A stretch of 64,000 nt of DNA from Ensifer sp. Root278 (GCF_001429285.1 NZ_LMJJ01000040.1:292281-356280); one strand, 5' to 3'; shown: positions 8,399 through 17,233, counted from the stretch's first letter. The notes: generated from the letters alone by a model not told the origin. Program-made: numbers and translations.

Positions 8399-8433
8399 GT
8401 AGGACTGGGCGGCCTGCGTTTTCGCCAGCGAGA

Positions 8434-8964
8434 TCAAGCAGGAACGTAGGTCAACCTCACCACATCCTCGCCAATCGGATCGTGAGCTACGAGACGGAGC
8501 GGCGGTCGGGGGCCGGCGAAATAGGGATTGCCGCGACCGAGCACGACCGGGTGCAGGTAGATCCGGTACTCGTCGATCAGGCCAAGCTCGGTGAGGCTGT
8601 GCGCGAGGACCGGGCCAGCCACCTCGATCTCGCCGTCGTGCTCGGCCTTCAGCTTGCGCACCGCGGCCGCTAGATCACCGTCGACGAGCCGGGCATTGGG
8701 GCCCACAGAGGTCAGGGAGCGCGAAACGACCCATTTCGGCTGCTTCCGCCACGCCGTCGCGAAGGCCCGTTCGTCTTCATCCCATTCAGGATGCTCGTCG
8801 TCCCAGTAGCGCATGATCTCATAGATACGGCGACCGTATAGGCTGCCCGCCTGCCGCTCGGCCTCCTCGATGAAGTGGCGAAAGAGCGTCGGGCTTGGCG
8901 CAAACTCCATGTGATCGACGTAACCGTCCAGCGACTGGTTCATTCCGAACACGAGCTTTGCCAT
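8434..8964 (-). CDS. Dihydrofolate reductase family protein (RibD C-terminal domain)
   Basis: 176 aa protein of the RibD-C/DHFR-like fold, a family of NADPH-dependent reductases of mostly unknown substrate. It shows the typical N-terminus KLVFGMNQSLDGYVDH, LYGRRIYEIMRYW in the middle, and the C-terminal EIEVAGPVLAHSL ... YRIYLHPVVLGRGNPYF. The start at 8964 is chosen because the family begins right there and AAGGAAT lies upstream; the longer frame to 8991 adds nine residues without resemblance. It is a single gene, convergent with the chemoreceptor. In other genomes these genes are often paired with HxlR- or ArsR-type regulators, but none is intact here. Confidence 0.85.
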   Translation of the reverse strand: MAKLVFGMNQSLDGYVDHMEFAPSPTLFRHFIEEAERQAGSLYGRRIYEIMRYWDDEHPEWDEDERAFATAWRKQPKWVVSRSLTSVGPNARLVDGDLAAAVRKLKAEHDGEIEVAGPVLAHSLTELGLIDEYRIYLHPVVLGRGNPYFAGPRPPLRLVAHDPIGEDVVRLTYVPA

Positions 8965-9248
8965 GGGCCAATTCCTTGTCTCGAATGGCACGTTCGCACC
9001 GATCTGATTGCGATGTGCAATCGGTGTAAGTTAGATCTACTGATGCTATTTTGCAATCGGTTTTGGGTTTCGCATGAGCCCGCGCGCTAGCGAACAGCCG
9101 CGAGAACTCCAGCCGACCGGCTGACGGCGCGGAGATGGCCGGTCTGCCGGGACCGTCCACTCAGGGGGCGCGGAGCTTCCAGGATGACGGAAAAGGAAGT
9201 GGAGGTGGCGGACCGGCATGACCGGTCAGCCTATCCGCCAAGCAGCGT
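8965..9248. other. Intergenic region with TGCAATCGGT direct repeats; possible regulator remnant
   Basis: The sequence TGCAATCGGT occurs at 9016-9025 and again at 9052-9061, and overlaps an inverted GATTGC/GCAATC pair. A 16-codon frame starting at 9074 (MSPRASEQPRELQPTG) reads away from the DHFR-like gene and stops at once. It could be the remains of a divergent regulator, but no domain can be recognised. Confidence 0.3.
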
Positions 9249-10538
9249 TCAGAAGCGCCGGTCGATGAAGTGTTTGGCCTGGGCGCCGGCGTGGTAGAAG
9301 GCCGACTTCACGGTGCGCCAGGTGTCGGGCGTGACGGGCGTTTCCGCAAGTGGGATCGCCGAGGTCTCGCCGGTGACATGGTTGGCGAGTGCGCGGCCGA
9401 AGACGGTGCCCGGGGCGATGCCGCGGCCGTTGTAGCCGCTGACGGAGACGACGTTGGGCGCAAGTGTGTGCATGGCCGGCAGGTTGTTGGTGGTCATGCC
9501 GATGCGGCCGTCCCACCAGTATTCAAAGCGGAAGTCGCCGATATAGGGGAAGAGCTTGCGCAGCGAGCGGGCGGCAAAGGCGCGGTGCGTGCCTTCGGCG
9601 ATCGCGTCGAGCCTGCCGATCGAGCCGAAGATCAGCCGGTCCTGCTGGTCCATGCGGAACGACGTCATGACGAGGCCGGTGTCCCAGGTGCCCTGGCGTT
9701 CCGGCAGGATACGGCCCGCGACCGCATCGGGCAGCGGATTGGTGGCGAACTGGAAATAGGGCAGGATCGTTAGTTCCTGCGTATGCGCCTGCCACGGGCT
9801 TTCGGCGAAGAGGCCGCCATAGGCGTTGGTGGCAAGGATCACCTGCTTGGCGCGGATGACGCTGTTGCCTGCCTTCAGCACCCAGGTCTCGCCCTGGCGT
9901 TCGGCGCCTGTCAGCGGCGTGTCGGTGTAGATCTCGGCACCGGCGGCAAGGGCTGCGCGTGCCAAGCCGCGGGCATAGGCGAGCGGCTGGATGGTGCCGG
10001 CGCGGCGATCGAGCAGGGCGCCGGAAAAGCCTTCGGCGCCGGTGAGCGCATGCGCCCGCTCGGCGGAGAGCGCCTCTACCGGGGCGCCGCGCTTCTGCCA
10101 TTGCGCTTCGCGATCCCTGATTTCCGTGACACCTTCGCTACCGACGGCCATGTGCAGCGTGCCGTTGCGCACCGCCTCGCAGGCGATGCCGTGTTTTTTG
10201 ACCAGGGCATAGACCATCGACGGGCCATCGCCGAGCTCGGTGAGCAGGCGGTTGCCGGCGGCCGGACCGAGGGTCGAGATGAGATCGTCGGGCTTCACCC
10301 ACATGCCGGCATTGACGAGGCCGACATTGCGGCCGGAGCCGCCGAAGCCGATCATCTTCGCCTCGATCACCGTTGCCTTGATCCCTTTTTCGGCGAGGTG
10401 CAGGGCTGCCGATAGGCCGGTGAAGCCGCCGCCGACGATCGCGACATCGGTCGTCAGGTCGCGGCTGAGCGGCCTGGTTTCGGGCGCGGCCGGTGCCGTC
10501 GCATGCCAGAGGTTGGGCAGGGTGCGCTCCGTCGCCAT
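9249..10538 (-). CDS. FAD-dependent amine/amino-acid oxidoreductase (DAO family)
   Basis: 429 aa flavoprotein of the D-amino-acid-oxidase (DAO) family. The Rossmann motif DVAIVGGGFTGLSAALHLAEKG lies near residues 31-52 and GGSGRNVGLVNAG near 66-79, the usual second FAD contact. A C-terminal FAD segment (VVSVSGYNGRGIAPGT) is also visible. The N-terminal extension (LPNLWHATAP) and overall form resemble PuuB-type gamma-glutamylputrescine oxidases, which oxidise gamma-glutamyl amines with O2. That fits the gamma-glutamylation-like genes at the left edge, but these are 5 kb away and no direct link is shown. ATG 10538 has AAGGATT upstream. It is monocistronic. Confidence 0.85.
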   Translation of the reverse strand: MATERTLPNLWHATAPAAPETRPLSRDLTTDVAIVGGGFTGLSAALHLAEKGIKATVIEAKMIGFGGSGRNVGLVNAGMWVKPDDLISTLGPAAGNRLLTELGDGPSMVYALVKKHGIACEAVRNGTLHMAVGSEGVTEIRDREAQWQKRGAPVEALSAERAHALTGAEGFSGALLDRRAGTIQPLAYARGLARAALAAGAEIYTDTPLTGAERQGETWVLKAGNSVIRAKQVILATNAYGGLFAESPWQAHTQELTILPYFQFATNPLPDAVAGRILPERQGTWDTGLVMTSFRMDQQDRLIFGSIGRLDAIAEGTHRAFAARSLRKLFPYIGDFRFEYWWDGRIGMTTNNLPAMHTLAPNVVSVSGYNGRGIAPGTVFGRALANHVTGETSAIPLAETPVTPDTWRTVKSAFYHAGAQAKHFIDRRF

Positions 10539-10696
10539 CGCGGCAATCCTTCAAGTGCGGCCGGACGTCCGGCTATAGGTCAGGGTTCTCTCGGTGATAG
10601 CCGATTGCGGGGAAAATTCTCATGACAATGTTTCATGAAGTCATGATGCAAGGCCGGCGCGAGAGGCATCGGGGCGCTGTGCGATGGGGGGTGATG

Positions 10697-10788
10697 AGAA
10701 AAACCGCAGCTGGGTCGTCGGCAGCTGCGGTCTTGTAAATGTATACGTCTGAAAAATCTTTGCCGAAACGTCGTCTCGCTTCGGCGAT
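10697..10788 (-). ncRNA. Candidate small RNA with Rho-independent terminator
   Basis: On the minus strand, TTGACC (10823-10818) and TTTTAA (10800-10795), 17 bases apart, could form a promoter. The predicted transcript starts near 10788, has a hairpin GCCGAA/TTCGGC (10785-10780 and 10767-10762), an A/U-rich single-stranded stretch, then a perfect 10-bp terminator stem (10731-10722 / 10712-10703) followed by U residues. No coding frame in it looks real. Size and layout (~92 nt) are those of rhizobial trans-acting sRNAs. The terminator could instead serve the L,D-transpeptidase gene upstream. Confidence 0.45.
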
Positions 10789-10915
10789 ACATCTTTAAAA
10801 ACGTGCCTGTCGTGGATGGTCAATCAGGCAACGCCATCTTCTATGCCGTTTGGCGGAAGTCACTCACCCAATTGGGGGAAATGGTGCAAAAAAGCTTTCG
10901 GCAGCGGCGGTTGGC

Positions 10916-11020
10916 CTACAGCGCCGAGCGTCTTATCAAGACGCGCAAAGGTCGCTGTAGCGCTTTGAACTGCTGCATGTTTTTGTCCTTCAATCGGCTA
11001 AGATTAAAGGAAACATGCAG
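10916..11020 (+). repeat. RIME1-like intergenic repeat, copy c
   Basis: Same two-palindrome unit as copies a and b: CTACAGCG ... CGCTGTAG then CTGCATGTTT ... AAACATGCAG. It sits 18 bases past the stop codon of the convergently read L,D-transpeptidase gene. Confidence 0.8.
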
Positions 11021-11038
11021 TAGCCGAACGCAATGGCG

Positions 11039-12442
11039 TCAATCGACGAATTCGACGGTCACGCCGGGGCTGACCATTTTGGCGAGCTCGGTCGCATCCC
11101 AGTTGGTGAGGCGCACGCAGCCGTGGCTCTGGGTCTTGCCGATCTTGGAGGGTTCCGGCGTGCCGTGAATGCCGTAGGTCGGCTTCGAGAGCGCGATCCA
11201 GACGGTGCCGACCGGGCCGTTCGGGCCGGGCTGCAACGTGAGGATCTTGTCGTTGTTGCCCTGCCTGAAGTTGATCTTCGGGTTGTAGGTGTAGCCGGGA
11301 TTGAGCGCGATGCGCTCGACATTGACGGTGCCCGAAGGCGATGGCGTGTCGGACGAGCCGATCGTTGCCGGATAGGCGGCGATCAGCTTGCCGGTGTCGT
11401 CATAGGCGAGCACCTGCTTGCGCGCCTTGTCGGCGAGGATGCGGGCGACCTTGCCGGCCTTGTTCGCACCCGGATTGATCACCTTGATGATGGTGCCCGG
11501 GATGGTGAAGTCGACGCCCGGGTTCAGCTCGCGCAGATAGGCTTCGTCCATGTGGAACTTTTCGCCGAGCATTTCCGTCGTCGAGGTGAAGGACATATGC
11601 GGCAGCATCGCCTTGTGCGCGTAGTCCTCCGGGATCGACGCGACATAGGGGCCGGCAGCGTCGGCAGCCGTGATCGTATAGCTGGTGATCGGCATGCCGC
11701 CGCTCATGCGCAGCCGCTCGAGGATGTCCTCGGTGTTGTTGGGGTCGAGCGTCTCGCCGGTCGACTGCTGCCAGGCCTCGATCGCCTTGGTCACGTTCGA
11801 GCCCATCTTACCGTCGATCACGCCGGGCGAAAAACCTTCTCGGTCGAGGAAAACCTGCAGGGCGGTGATCTCGGCGCGCGACTTGCTCTTGACCGTCATT
11901 GCCGGCGGCATCGACTGGCGCATGGGCTGGGTGTCGTTCGGATCGATCGCGGCTTCTTCAGTGCCGTCGATCAGGCCCGGAAGGCTGTTCGGCAGCTCGT
12001 TGCCATCGGTGGATGGCGGCACCACGTCGCGGTAGTCGGGGATGGAACCGGTGACTTCGCCAGGCTCGGAATAGCCGTAGCCGCGCTCGGTGTCGCGATT
12101 GCGGCGGTTCGAATAGATGTCGACGTCGCCCTCGCGGCGATAGCCGCCATAGCCATCCTGGCGGCCGCGATTGGGCACGACGGTCGCCACCACATTGCCC
12201 CAGCTATCGATCAGCAGCGTGCGCCCGCGGCTGTCGCGCATGGTCTGCACCTCATCGGCGCGCGGCACGTAGTCGAGAATTTCGCCATCGGGCGTGACCA
12301 GCATGACGTCGTCGCCATAGCGATTTCTGCCGCGATAGTCCTGCGCGAAAGCGGCCGTCAAATCCACGGCGAGAAAGCCGGCTGCGGCGAGAAGCGAGAG
12401 GCCGATGCGGGTCGCTGACGTCACGTGAGAACCTGTCTTCAT
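11039..12442 (-). CDS. L,D-transpeptidase (YkuD domain) with peptidoglycan-binding domain
   Basis: Exported enzyme of 467 aa that forms 3-3 crosslinks in peptidoglycan or attaches partners to it. A signal peptide (hydrophobic run ending AAFAQD) is followed by a low-complexity region rich in Gly, Arg and Tyr. A PG_binding_1 domain lies near residues 200-260 (ALQVFLDREGFSPGVIDGKMG). The C-terminal YkuD domain ends with the catalytic signature SHGCVRLTNWD, with Cys at about residue 442. The start is uncertain: ATG 12466 would add eight residues, and neither ATG has a clear Shine-Dalgarno. It is divergent from the DUF4432 gene. Rhizobiales rely heavily on L,D-crosslinks for polar growth, so a role in wall maturation is expected. 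Confidence 0.9.
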   Translation of the reverse strand: MKTGSHVTSATRIGLSLLAAAGFLAVDLTAAFAQDYRGRNRYGDDVMLVTPDGEILDYVPRADEVQTMRDSRGRTLLIDSWGNVVATVVPNRGRQDGYGGYRREGDVDIYSNRRNRDTERGYGYSEPGEVTGSIPDYRDVVPPSTDGNELPNSLPGLIDGTEEAAIDPNDTQPMRQSMPPAMTVKSKSRAEITALQVFLDREGFSPGVIDGKMGSNVTKAIEAWQQSTGETLDPNNTEDILERLRMSGGMPITSYTITAADAAGPYVASIPEDYAHKAMLPHMSFTSTTEMLGEKFHMDEAYLRELNPGVDFTIPGTIIKVINPGANKAGKVARILADKARKQVLAYDDTGKLIAAYPATIGSSDTPSPSGTVNVERIALNPGYTYNPKINFRQGNNDKILTLQPGPNGPVGTVWIALSKPTYGIHGTPEPSKIGKTQSHGCVRLTNWDATELAKMVSPGVTVEFVD

Positions 12443-12630
12443 TGTAGCGAATGTGGCGCGGTACATTTGGATTTCGACGTTAATGTGAAAAAAATGAATT
12501 CATCATGAACAAGCGGTTAAATTCTATCTAGGCGGAGCAGACTTCGGCTTCAACCAATGAAATGTGGCTCTCCTCAGATATCATCGCTTTGTGATTGCAG
12601 TGATTCTACGGCCGATTTGAGGAAGAGGAC

Positions 12631-13467
12631 ATGCTGAGAACGCTCGAAGAACCTGCGGACGGCCAAGAGAATCATGTGCTGTTCGATCGTCTTTCCGCGC
12701 TCGACATCGCCGCCTTCGTCGTCGATGGCGTCGACCTGTCGCCGGGTGCCGCGATCCCCTCTGACGGCGATATCAGGATCGACCGGGCGCTTGCCGGATT
12801 TCTCTTCACCTGCGGCCCCGAGCATATCCGCCATCCTGAGCCGATCGAGGGCGGCGCGCGCTACCCGCTGCATGGGTCGCTTGCCGGGACTGCGGTCAGC
12901 CACACGCAGATGGCGAGCGATGGAGCCGAGTGCACGGCGACGATCGAGGTGGCGCTAGCCGATGGCGGGCAGGCGCGGATCGAGCGGCGGTGGCGGATCG
13001 ATGCGGGGCGGCACGAAGTCGTGCTCGAGGATCGCGTCGTCAACGTGGGGACCTCGGCCTTTCCGCCGATGATGATGTATCACGTCAACATCGCCGGCAG
13101 GCTGCTCGGGCCGGTCACCCGTATCCTCAGCGCTTCGCTTGCAGACGGGGAGAGCATCTGGCGCTTCGGCAATGGCGAGAGTGCGCATTTTTGCCTGCCA
13201 GCGGCCATCGGTCTCGACGGCTGGTCGGATGTCACCCTCGCAGGCCTTGCCGGGCTCGGTGGGCGCAATCTCCAGGTGCGGTTCCGCATCGACACGCTGC
13301 CCTTCCTGCAGATGTGGCGCTGTCAGCGCGGCGAGGCGGATGTGATCAGCATCGAGCCGGTGTCGCACCGCATCGCCAAGCGTCCGGAGCTGGCGGCGGC
13401 CGGAGAGTTGATCCCGCTCCTGCCGGGTGAGGCACGGAGCTACGCGATCGCCTTCTCAGTTGCCTGA
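12631..13467 (+). CDS. DUF4432 family protein (aldose-1-epimerase-like fold)
   Basis: 278 aa protein. The segment ARYPLHGSLAGTAVSH and the paired beta-strand pattern (IERRWRIDAGRHEVVLEDRVVNVG, then MMMYHVNIAGRLL) are characteristic of DUF4432, a group with the galactose-mutarotase fold. It probably acts on a sugar or sugar-like substrate. GGAAGAGGAC directly precedes ATG 12631. No signal peptide is visible, so it is cytoplasmic. It is divergent from the L,D-transpeptidase and 90 bases upstream of a small DUF442 gene. Its substrate and pathway are not evident. Confidence 0.75.
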   Translation: MLRTLEEPADGQENHVLFDRLSALDIAAFVVDGVDLSPGAAIPSDGDIRIDRALAGFLFTCGPEHIRHPEPIEGGARYPLHGSLAGTAVSHTQMASDGAECTATIEVALADGGQARIERRWRIDAGRHEVVLEDRVVNVGTSAFPPMMMYHVNIAGRLLGPVTRILSASLADGESIWRFGNGESAHFCLPAAIGLDGWSDVTLAGLAGLGGRNLQVRFRIDTLPFLQMWRCQRGEADVISIEPVSHRIAKRPELAAAGELIPLLPGEARSYAIAFSVA

Positions 13468-13557
13468 TCTGGCATCTGGAACACGCGGCTTTTGAATTGA
13501 CGCGGGGAAGGGCTGCGCCTACATCAGAGGCCACCACATTTCCTGAGGAAGACGACC

Positions 13558-13896
13558 ATGGACATCCGCCAGATCAACGACGAATACTCGGTCTCCGGCC
13601 AGATCACCGTCGAGGATCTCGACCAGATCAAAGCGCTCGGCTTCAAGTCCATCGTCTGCCACCGCCCGGATTTCGAGGCGCCGGATCAGCCGACCTTCGA
13701 TTCGATCGCTGCCCGCGCCGAAGAGCTCGGCATCGAAACCAAGCACATCCCCGTCGGCCCGATGGGCGTGACGGCAGACGCGGTAACGAGCATGGTCGAT
13801 GCGCTCGACGAGTTCCAGCGCCCGATGCTCGGCTATTGCCGCTCCGGCGCGCGCTCGACGGCCGTCTACCAGCAGACCCAGCATATCCGCGGCTGA
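13558..13896 (+). CDS. TIGR01244/DUF442 family sulfurtransferase-like protein
   Basis: 112 aa protein with the N-terminus IRQINDEYSVSGQITVEDL and the active-site loop GYCRSGARS near the C-terminus (C94, R99; a C-x4-R phosphate-binding-type loop). This matches the N-terminal domain of the beta-lactamase-hydrolase-like protein Blh, where the domain is a rhodanese- or phosphatase-like unit linked to sulfide oxidation. Here it stands alone, without the metallo-beta-lactamase domain. GAGGAAGA precedes the ATG. The stand-alone form is common in alphaproteobacteria; its substrate is not known. Confidence 0.8.
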   Translation: MDIRQINDEYSVSGQITVEDLDQIKALGFKSIVCHRPDFEAPDQPTFDSIAARAEELGIETKHIPVGPMGVTADAVTSMVDALDEFQRPMLGYCRSGARSTAVYQQTQHIRG

Positions 13897-13961
13897 GCCA
13901 GGCTCCAGTTCTATAGATCGCGCTCGGCCGCGTTCGTGTGATCGAACGACGGAGGATCGGC

Positions 13962-14312
13962 ATGGCCGAAGCGCATCTGATTTCGCGTGAGCAATGGGCG
14001 GATGAGCCCGAGGTCTGGAAGGGCGAATTCGAGGGCGGCGCCTTTGGCGCCGGACTCTCGGTGATCTTCGTTTCCACGGACGAGATCGGCTACGGGCCGA
14101 AGCTGCACCGCCATCCCTATCCCGAGACCTTCATCGTACGCGTCGGCCGGGCGCGCTTCACCGTCGGCGATCGCACGATCGACGCCGAAGCCGGCCAGAT
14201 CGTCGTGGCGCCGGCCAACGTGCCGCACAAGTTCGAGAATCTCGGGCCGGGGCGCTTGGAGACGACCGACCTGCATGCGGCCGGTACGTTCTCGACGGAA
14301 TGGCTGGAGTAG
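13962..14312 (+). CDS. Cupin domain-containing protein
   Basis: 116 aa single-domain cupin. Motif 1 residues (YGPKLHRHPYPETFIVRVGRA) supply two His and a Glu, and motif 2 (VVAPANVPHKFENLG) supplies the fourth His, a complete metal-binding set. Start 13962 has GGAGG 6 bases upstream; the longer frame from 13938 is not supported. Stand-alone cupins may be small dioxygenases, isomerases or ligand sensors; nothing nearby points to one substrate. It is probably co-transcribed with the DUF442 gene 65 bases upstream. Confidence 0.8.
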   Translation: MAEAHLISREQWADEPEVWKGEFEGGAFGAGLSVIFVSTDEIGYGPKLHRHPYPETFIVRVGRARFTVGDRTIDAEAGQIVVAPANVPHKFENLGPGRLETTDLHAAGTFSTEWLE

Positions 14313-14380
14313 GCGGCTCGGGTCGCAGGATAGGGTCGGTTGCAGGCGTGGCTATTTCCCGCGCCGCCGACGCGGCGCTG

Positions 14381-14529
14381 CTGGATTCCTGTGACAAGCA
14401 CAGGAATGAGGGAATGCCAGGAGATGCTGCCGCATAGTTATGCCTGGTTTCCACGGAGGCTGACTACGTCGGATGACCGGGGTGCTAGGTCCCAACGCCC
14501 TCATTCCTGTGCTTGTCACAGGAATCCAG
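14381..14529. repeat. Paired REP-like element with perfect 32-bp inverted ends
   Basis: The 32 bases 14381-14412 are an exact inverted copy of 14498-14529, separated by 85 bases without a gene. Each arm itself folds (ATTCCTGTG/CACAGGAAT). Weaker similarity extends outward into GC-rich GACGCG-type flanks. It fills most of the 264-bp gap between two convergent genes. Confidence 0.75.
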
Positions 14530-14576
14530 CCACGGCGCGTCCGCGCCGTGATTGAACCTTCGCCAACAAGACCCGA

Positions 14577-16223
14577 TCAGCCGTTCCTGATATCCGTCAA
14601 CGTGCGCGTCGGCGTGATCGCTTCGGGATCGAGCTTGATCTCGATGATTGCCGGCTTGCCGCTGGCGCGCGCCCTGAGGAACGCGTCGGCGAACTCTTCC
14701 GTCTTCTCGACCGTTTCGCCGTGGCCGCCATAGGCGCGGGCGAGCGCCGCGAAATCCGGATTGGTGAGGTCGGTGGCGCTGACGCGGCCGGGATATTCAC
14801 GCTCCTGGTGCATGCGGATCGTGCCGTAGATGCCGTTGTTGACGACAACGGTGATGATCGGCAGGCGGTAGCGCACGGCGGTCGCGAATTCCTGGCCGTG
14901 CATCAGGAAGCAGCCATCGCCGGCAAAGCAGATGACTTCGCGATCCGGATGCAACTGCTTGGCGGCAACGGCGGCCGGCAGGCCGTAACCCATGGAGCCG
15001 GAGGCGGGTGCGGCCTGCGTCGCAAAGCGACGGAAGCGGTGGAACCGATGCACCCAGGTGGCATAGTTGCCGGCGCCGTTGGTGAAGATGGTATCCTGAG
15101 GCGTGTTCGCCTCGATCCAGTTCATGATCGGGCCCATCTGCACCGCACCTGGACCGGTCTCCGGCGGCGTCGACCATTTGAGATAGGCCGCGTGCATGAT
15201 TTCCGTGCGCTCGGACCAGACGGGTTCGCCTGCGGGCGCAAGGCCCTCGAGGGCGGCGACGAAGTCGTTCGGGCTTGCGGCGATCGCCAGCTCCGACCGG
15301 TAGACGCGGCCGAGCTCGGAACTATCGGGATACACATGCACCAGCGTCTGGCGCGGGTAGGGGCTATCCATGAGCGTGTAGCCGGAGGACGGCATTTCCG
15401 AGAAGCGGCCGCCGAGAAGCAGCACGAGATCGGCCTCCTTGATCTCCTTGGCGAGTGCCGGGTTGATGCCGATGCCGACATCGCCGGCATACATTGGATG
15501 CAGGTGATCGAAGAGCATCTGGCGGCGGAAGGAGCAACCGACGGGCAGCTTCCAGCGCTCGGCGAAGCGCTGGAAATCCGCGACGCTTTCCGCGGTCCAG
15601 CGGGTGCCGCCGATAATGGCGATCGGCCGCTTGGCGGCGGCAAGCATTTCGCCGAGCCGCTTTACCTGCGCCGGGCCCGGATGGCCTTCGACCGGCTGGT
15701 AGGCCTTGGCGGCCGGCGCCTCGGCGCTGCGGGTCAGCATGTCTTCGGGCAGCGTCAGCACGACCGGGCCGGGGCGGCCGGACGTGGCGACGGCGAAGGC
15801 GCGGGTGACGAATTCCGGAATGCGGGCAGGATCGTCGATCTCGCCGACCCACTTGGCCACTTCGGTGAAGGCGCGGCGGTATTCGATCTCCTGGAAGGCT
15901 TCGCGCTCGCGGGCCTCGCTCTGCACCTGGCCGATGAAGAGGATCATCGGGATCGAGTCCTGCCGTGCGACATGGAGACCCGCCGACGCGTTGGTCGCGC
16001 CGGGGCCGCGGGTCACCATGCAGATGCCGGGCTCACCCGTCAGCCGGCCCCAGGCATCCGCCATCATTGCGGCGCCGCCTTCCTGGCGGCAGACGAGCAC
16101 GTCGATGTCGGTGTCGTAAAGCGCGTCCAGCACAGCCAGGTAGCTCTCCCCCGGCACGCAAGCGATGCGTTTCACGCCATTGGCGACGAGTGCGTCGACG
16201 ACGAGCTGGCCTCCAGTTTTCAT
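14577..16223 (-). CDS. Thiamine-pyrophosphate-dependent enzyme, acetolactate-synthase-like
   Basis: 548 aa TPP enzyme with the usual three domains: N-terminal PYR domain with the catalytic Glu in CRQEGGAAMMADA (about residue 48), central domain (residues ~190-330) and C-terminal PP domain with the TPP/Mg motif GDGCFLMHGQEF ... VVNN near 430-460. It resembles catabolic or uncharacterised members of the acetolactate synthase group; no small regulatory subunit gene is adjacent, so a biosynthetic IlvB role is less likely. ATG 16223 has GGGAGGAAG upstream. It is the last gene of a three-gene minus-strand run: lipase-like hydrolase, EamA transporter, this enzyme. The substrate is probably a 2-oxo acid. 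Confidence 0.85.
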   Translation of the reverse strand: MKTGGQLVVDALVANGVKRIACVPGESYLAVLDALYDTDIDVLVCRQEGGAAMMADAWGRLTGEPGICMVTRGPGATNASAGLHVARQDSIPMILFIGQVQSEAREREAFQEIEYRRAFTEVAKWVGEIDDPARIPEFVTRAFAVATSGRPGPVVLTLPEDMLTRSAEAPAAKAYQPVEGHPGPAQVKRLGEMLAAAKRPIAIIGGTRWTAESVADFQRFAERWKLPVGCSFRRQMLFDHLHPMYAGDVGIGINPALAKEIKEADLVLLLGGRFSEMPSSGYTLMDSPYPRQTLVHVYPDSSELGRVYRSELAIAASPNDFVAALEGLAPAGEPVWSERTEIMHAAYLKWSTPPETGPGAVQMGPIMNWIEANTPQDTIFTNGAGNYATWVHRFHRFRRFATQAAPASGSMGYGLPAAVAAKQLHPDREVICFAGDGCFLMHGQEFATAVRYRLPIITVVVNNGIYGTIRMHQEREYPGRVSATDLTNPDFAALARAYGGHGETVEKTEEFADAFLRARASGKPAIIEIKLDPEAITPTRTLTDIRNG

Positions 16224-16268
16224 GATCTTCCTCCCGATGGTCTTTCTTTTGTAGTCTGATTGTTGTTG

Positions 16269-17222
16269 TCAGATGGCTGGCGACACCGGAGCGACGCTCG
16301 TGTCCTTGTGTATGCGGCGCTCGCGCCAGATGATGTAGAGGCCGGAGCCGATGATGATGGCGATGCCGAGCCACTTCAGTGCATCAGGCAGATCGCCGAA
16401 GACGAGCCAGCCGAAGATCGTCGCCGAGACGATTTCCAGATATTGCAGCGGTGCCAGCACCGACGCCGGGGCCGCACGATAGGCGTAGACGCCGAGCACG
16501 CCGGAGATGGTGGCGGTGACGCCGACGCCGAGCAGATAGTACCAGGTGTAGCCCTGCGGCCAGACCGGATCGAAGATGCCGGAACCGGTGCCTTCGCCGA
16601 AATAGAGAAGCACGAGGCAGAAGAGCCCGCCCCAGATGCCGGCATGAAATTGCATCGACCAGGGGTCCTCGTTCTGCGCGACCATGCGGGTGACGAGCAG
16701 GAACACGGCAAGGCCGAAGGCGGCGACAACAGGCAGAAGCGCGATCCAACCGACCTCCTGCATGCTCGGCTGGATGACGAGCAGCGCGCCGAAGAAGCCG
16801 ACGCCGCAGGCGGTGTAACGCCGCCAGCCGATGGTCTCTTTCAGGAAGATGCTGCCGAGGATCGTCAGGATGATCGGCTCGACGAAGAAGATCGCAATTG
16901 CGTCGGCAACCTCCATCACCTTCAGCGTGGTGATGAAGGAGAGCATCGTCACGACCAGGAGGCCGCCGCGCAACGCATGCAGACCCGTCTTGCGCCAGGT
17001 GAGATCAAAGAGGCTGCCGCGGAAGAGCACGATCGGCAGGATGAAGACGACCTGAAGCAGGAAGCGGACGGCGGTGATTTCGGCCGAAGGGACGGTCGCA
17101 ATCGCCAGCTTGGCGAAGATGTCGATCAGCGGCGACAGGAGCACCGAGATCACCATCAGCGTCAGCCCGAAGGAGATGCGGTTGTGGTCCGTGGCGATCT
17201 TTTGAAGGGACATGTCGGCCAT
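16269..17222 (-). CDS. EamA/DMT-family transporter
   Basis: 317 aa membrane protein with ten predicted hydrophobic segments in two repeated halves, the pattern of drug/metabolite (EamA) exporters. The second half includes LGVGVTATISGVLGVYAYR and APLQYLEIVSATIFGWLVFGDLP, a typical EamA ending. Start 17222 is chosen because GGAAA precedes it and it leaves 11 bases from the upstream stop; the frame is open further to 17264, overlapping the hydrolase. Transcribed between the alpha/beta hydrolase and the TPP enzyme, so it may export or import a compound linked to them; substrate unknown. Confidence 0.85.
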   Translation of the reverse strand: MADMSLQKIATDHNRISFGLTLMVISVLLSPLIDIFAKLAIATVPSAEITAVRFLLQVVFILPIVLFRGSLFDLTWRKTGLHALRGGLLVVTMLSFITTLKVMEVADAIAIFFVEPIILTILGSIFLKETIGWRRYTACGVGFFGALLVIQPSMQEVGWIALLPVVAAFGLAVFLLVTRMVAQNEDPWSMQFHAGIWGGLFCLVLLYFGEGTGSGIFDPVWPQGYTWYYLLGVGVTATISGVLGVYAYRAAPASVLAPLQYLEIVSATIFGWLVFGDLPDALKWLGIAIIIGSGLYIIWRERRIHKDTSVAPVSPAI

Positions 17223-17233
17223 GATATTTCCGG

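Noticed and set aside
10641-10823. 60-codon minus-strand frame over the sRNA candidate
   Set aside because: It crosses a perfect Rho-independent terminator and no Shine-Dalgarno precedes it.
11033-12418. Long plus-strand frame opposite the L,D-transpeptidase gene
   Set aside because: Antisense shadow of a gene with signal peptide, PG-binding and YkuD motifs; no family resemblance on the plus strand.
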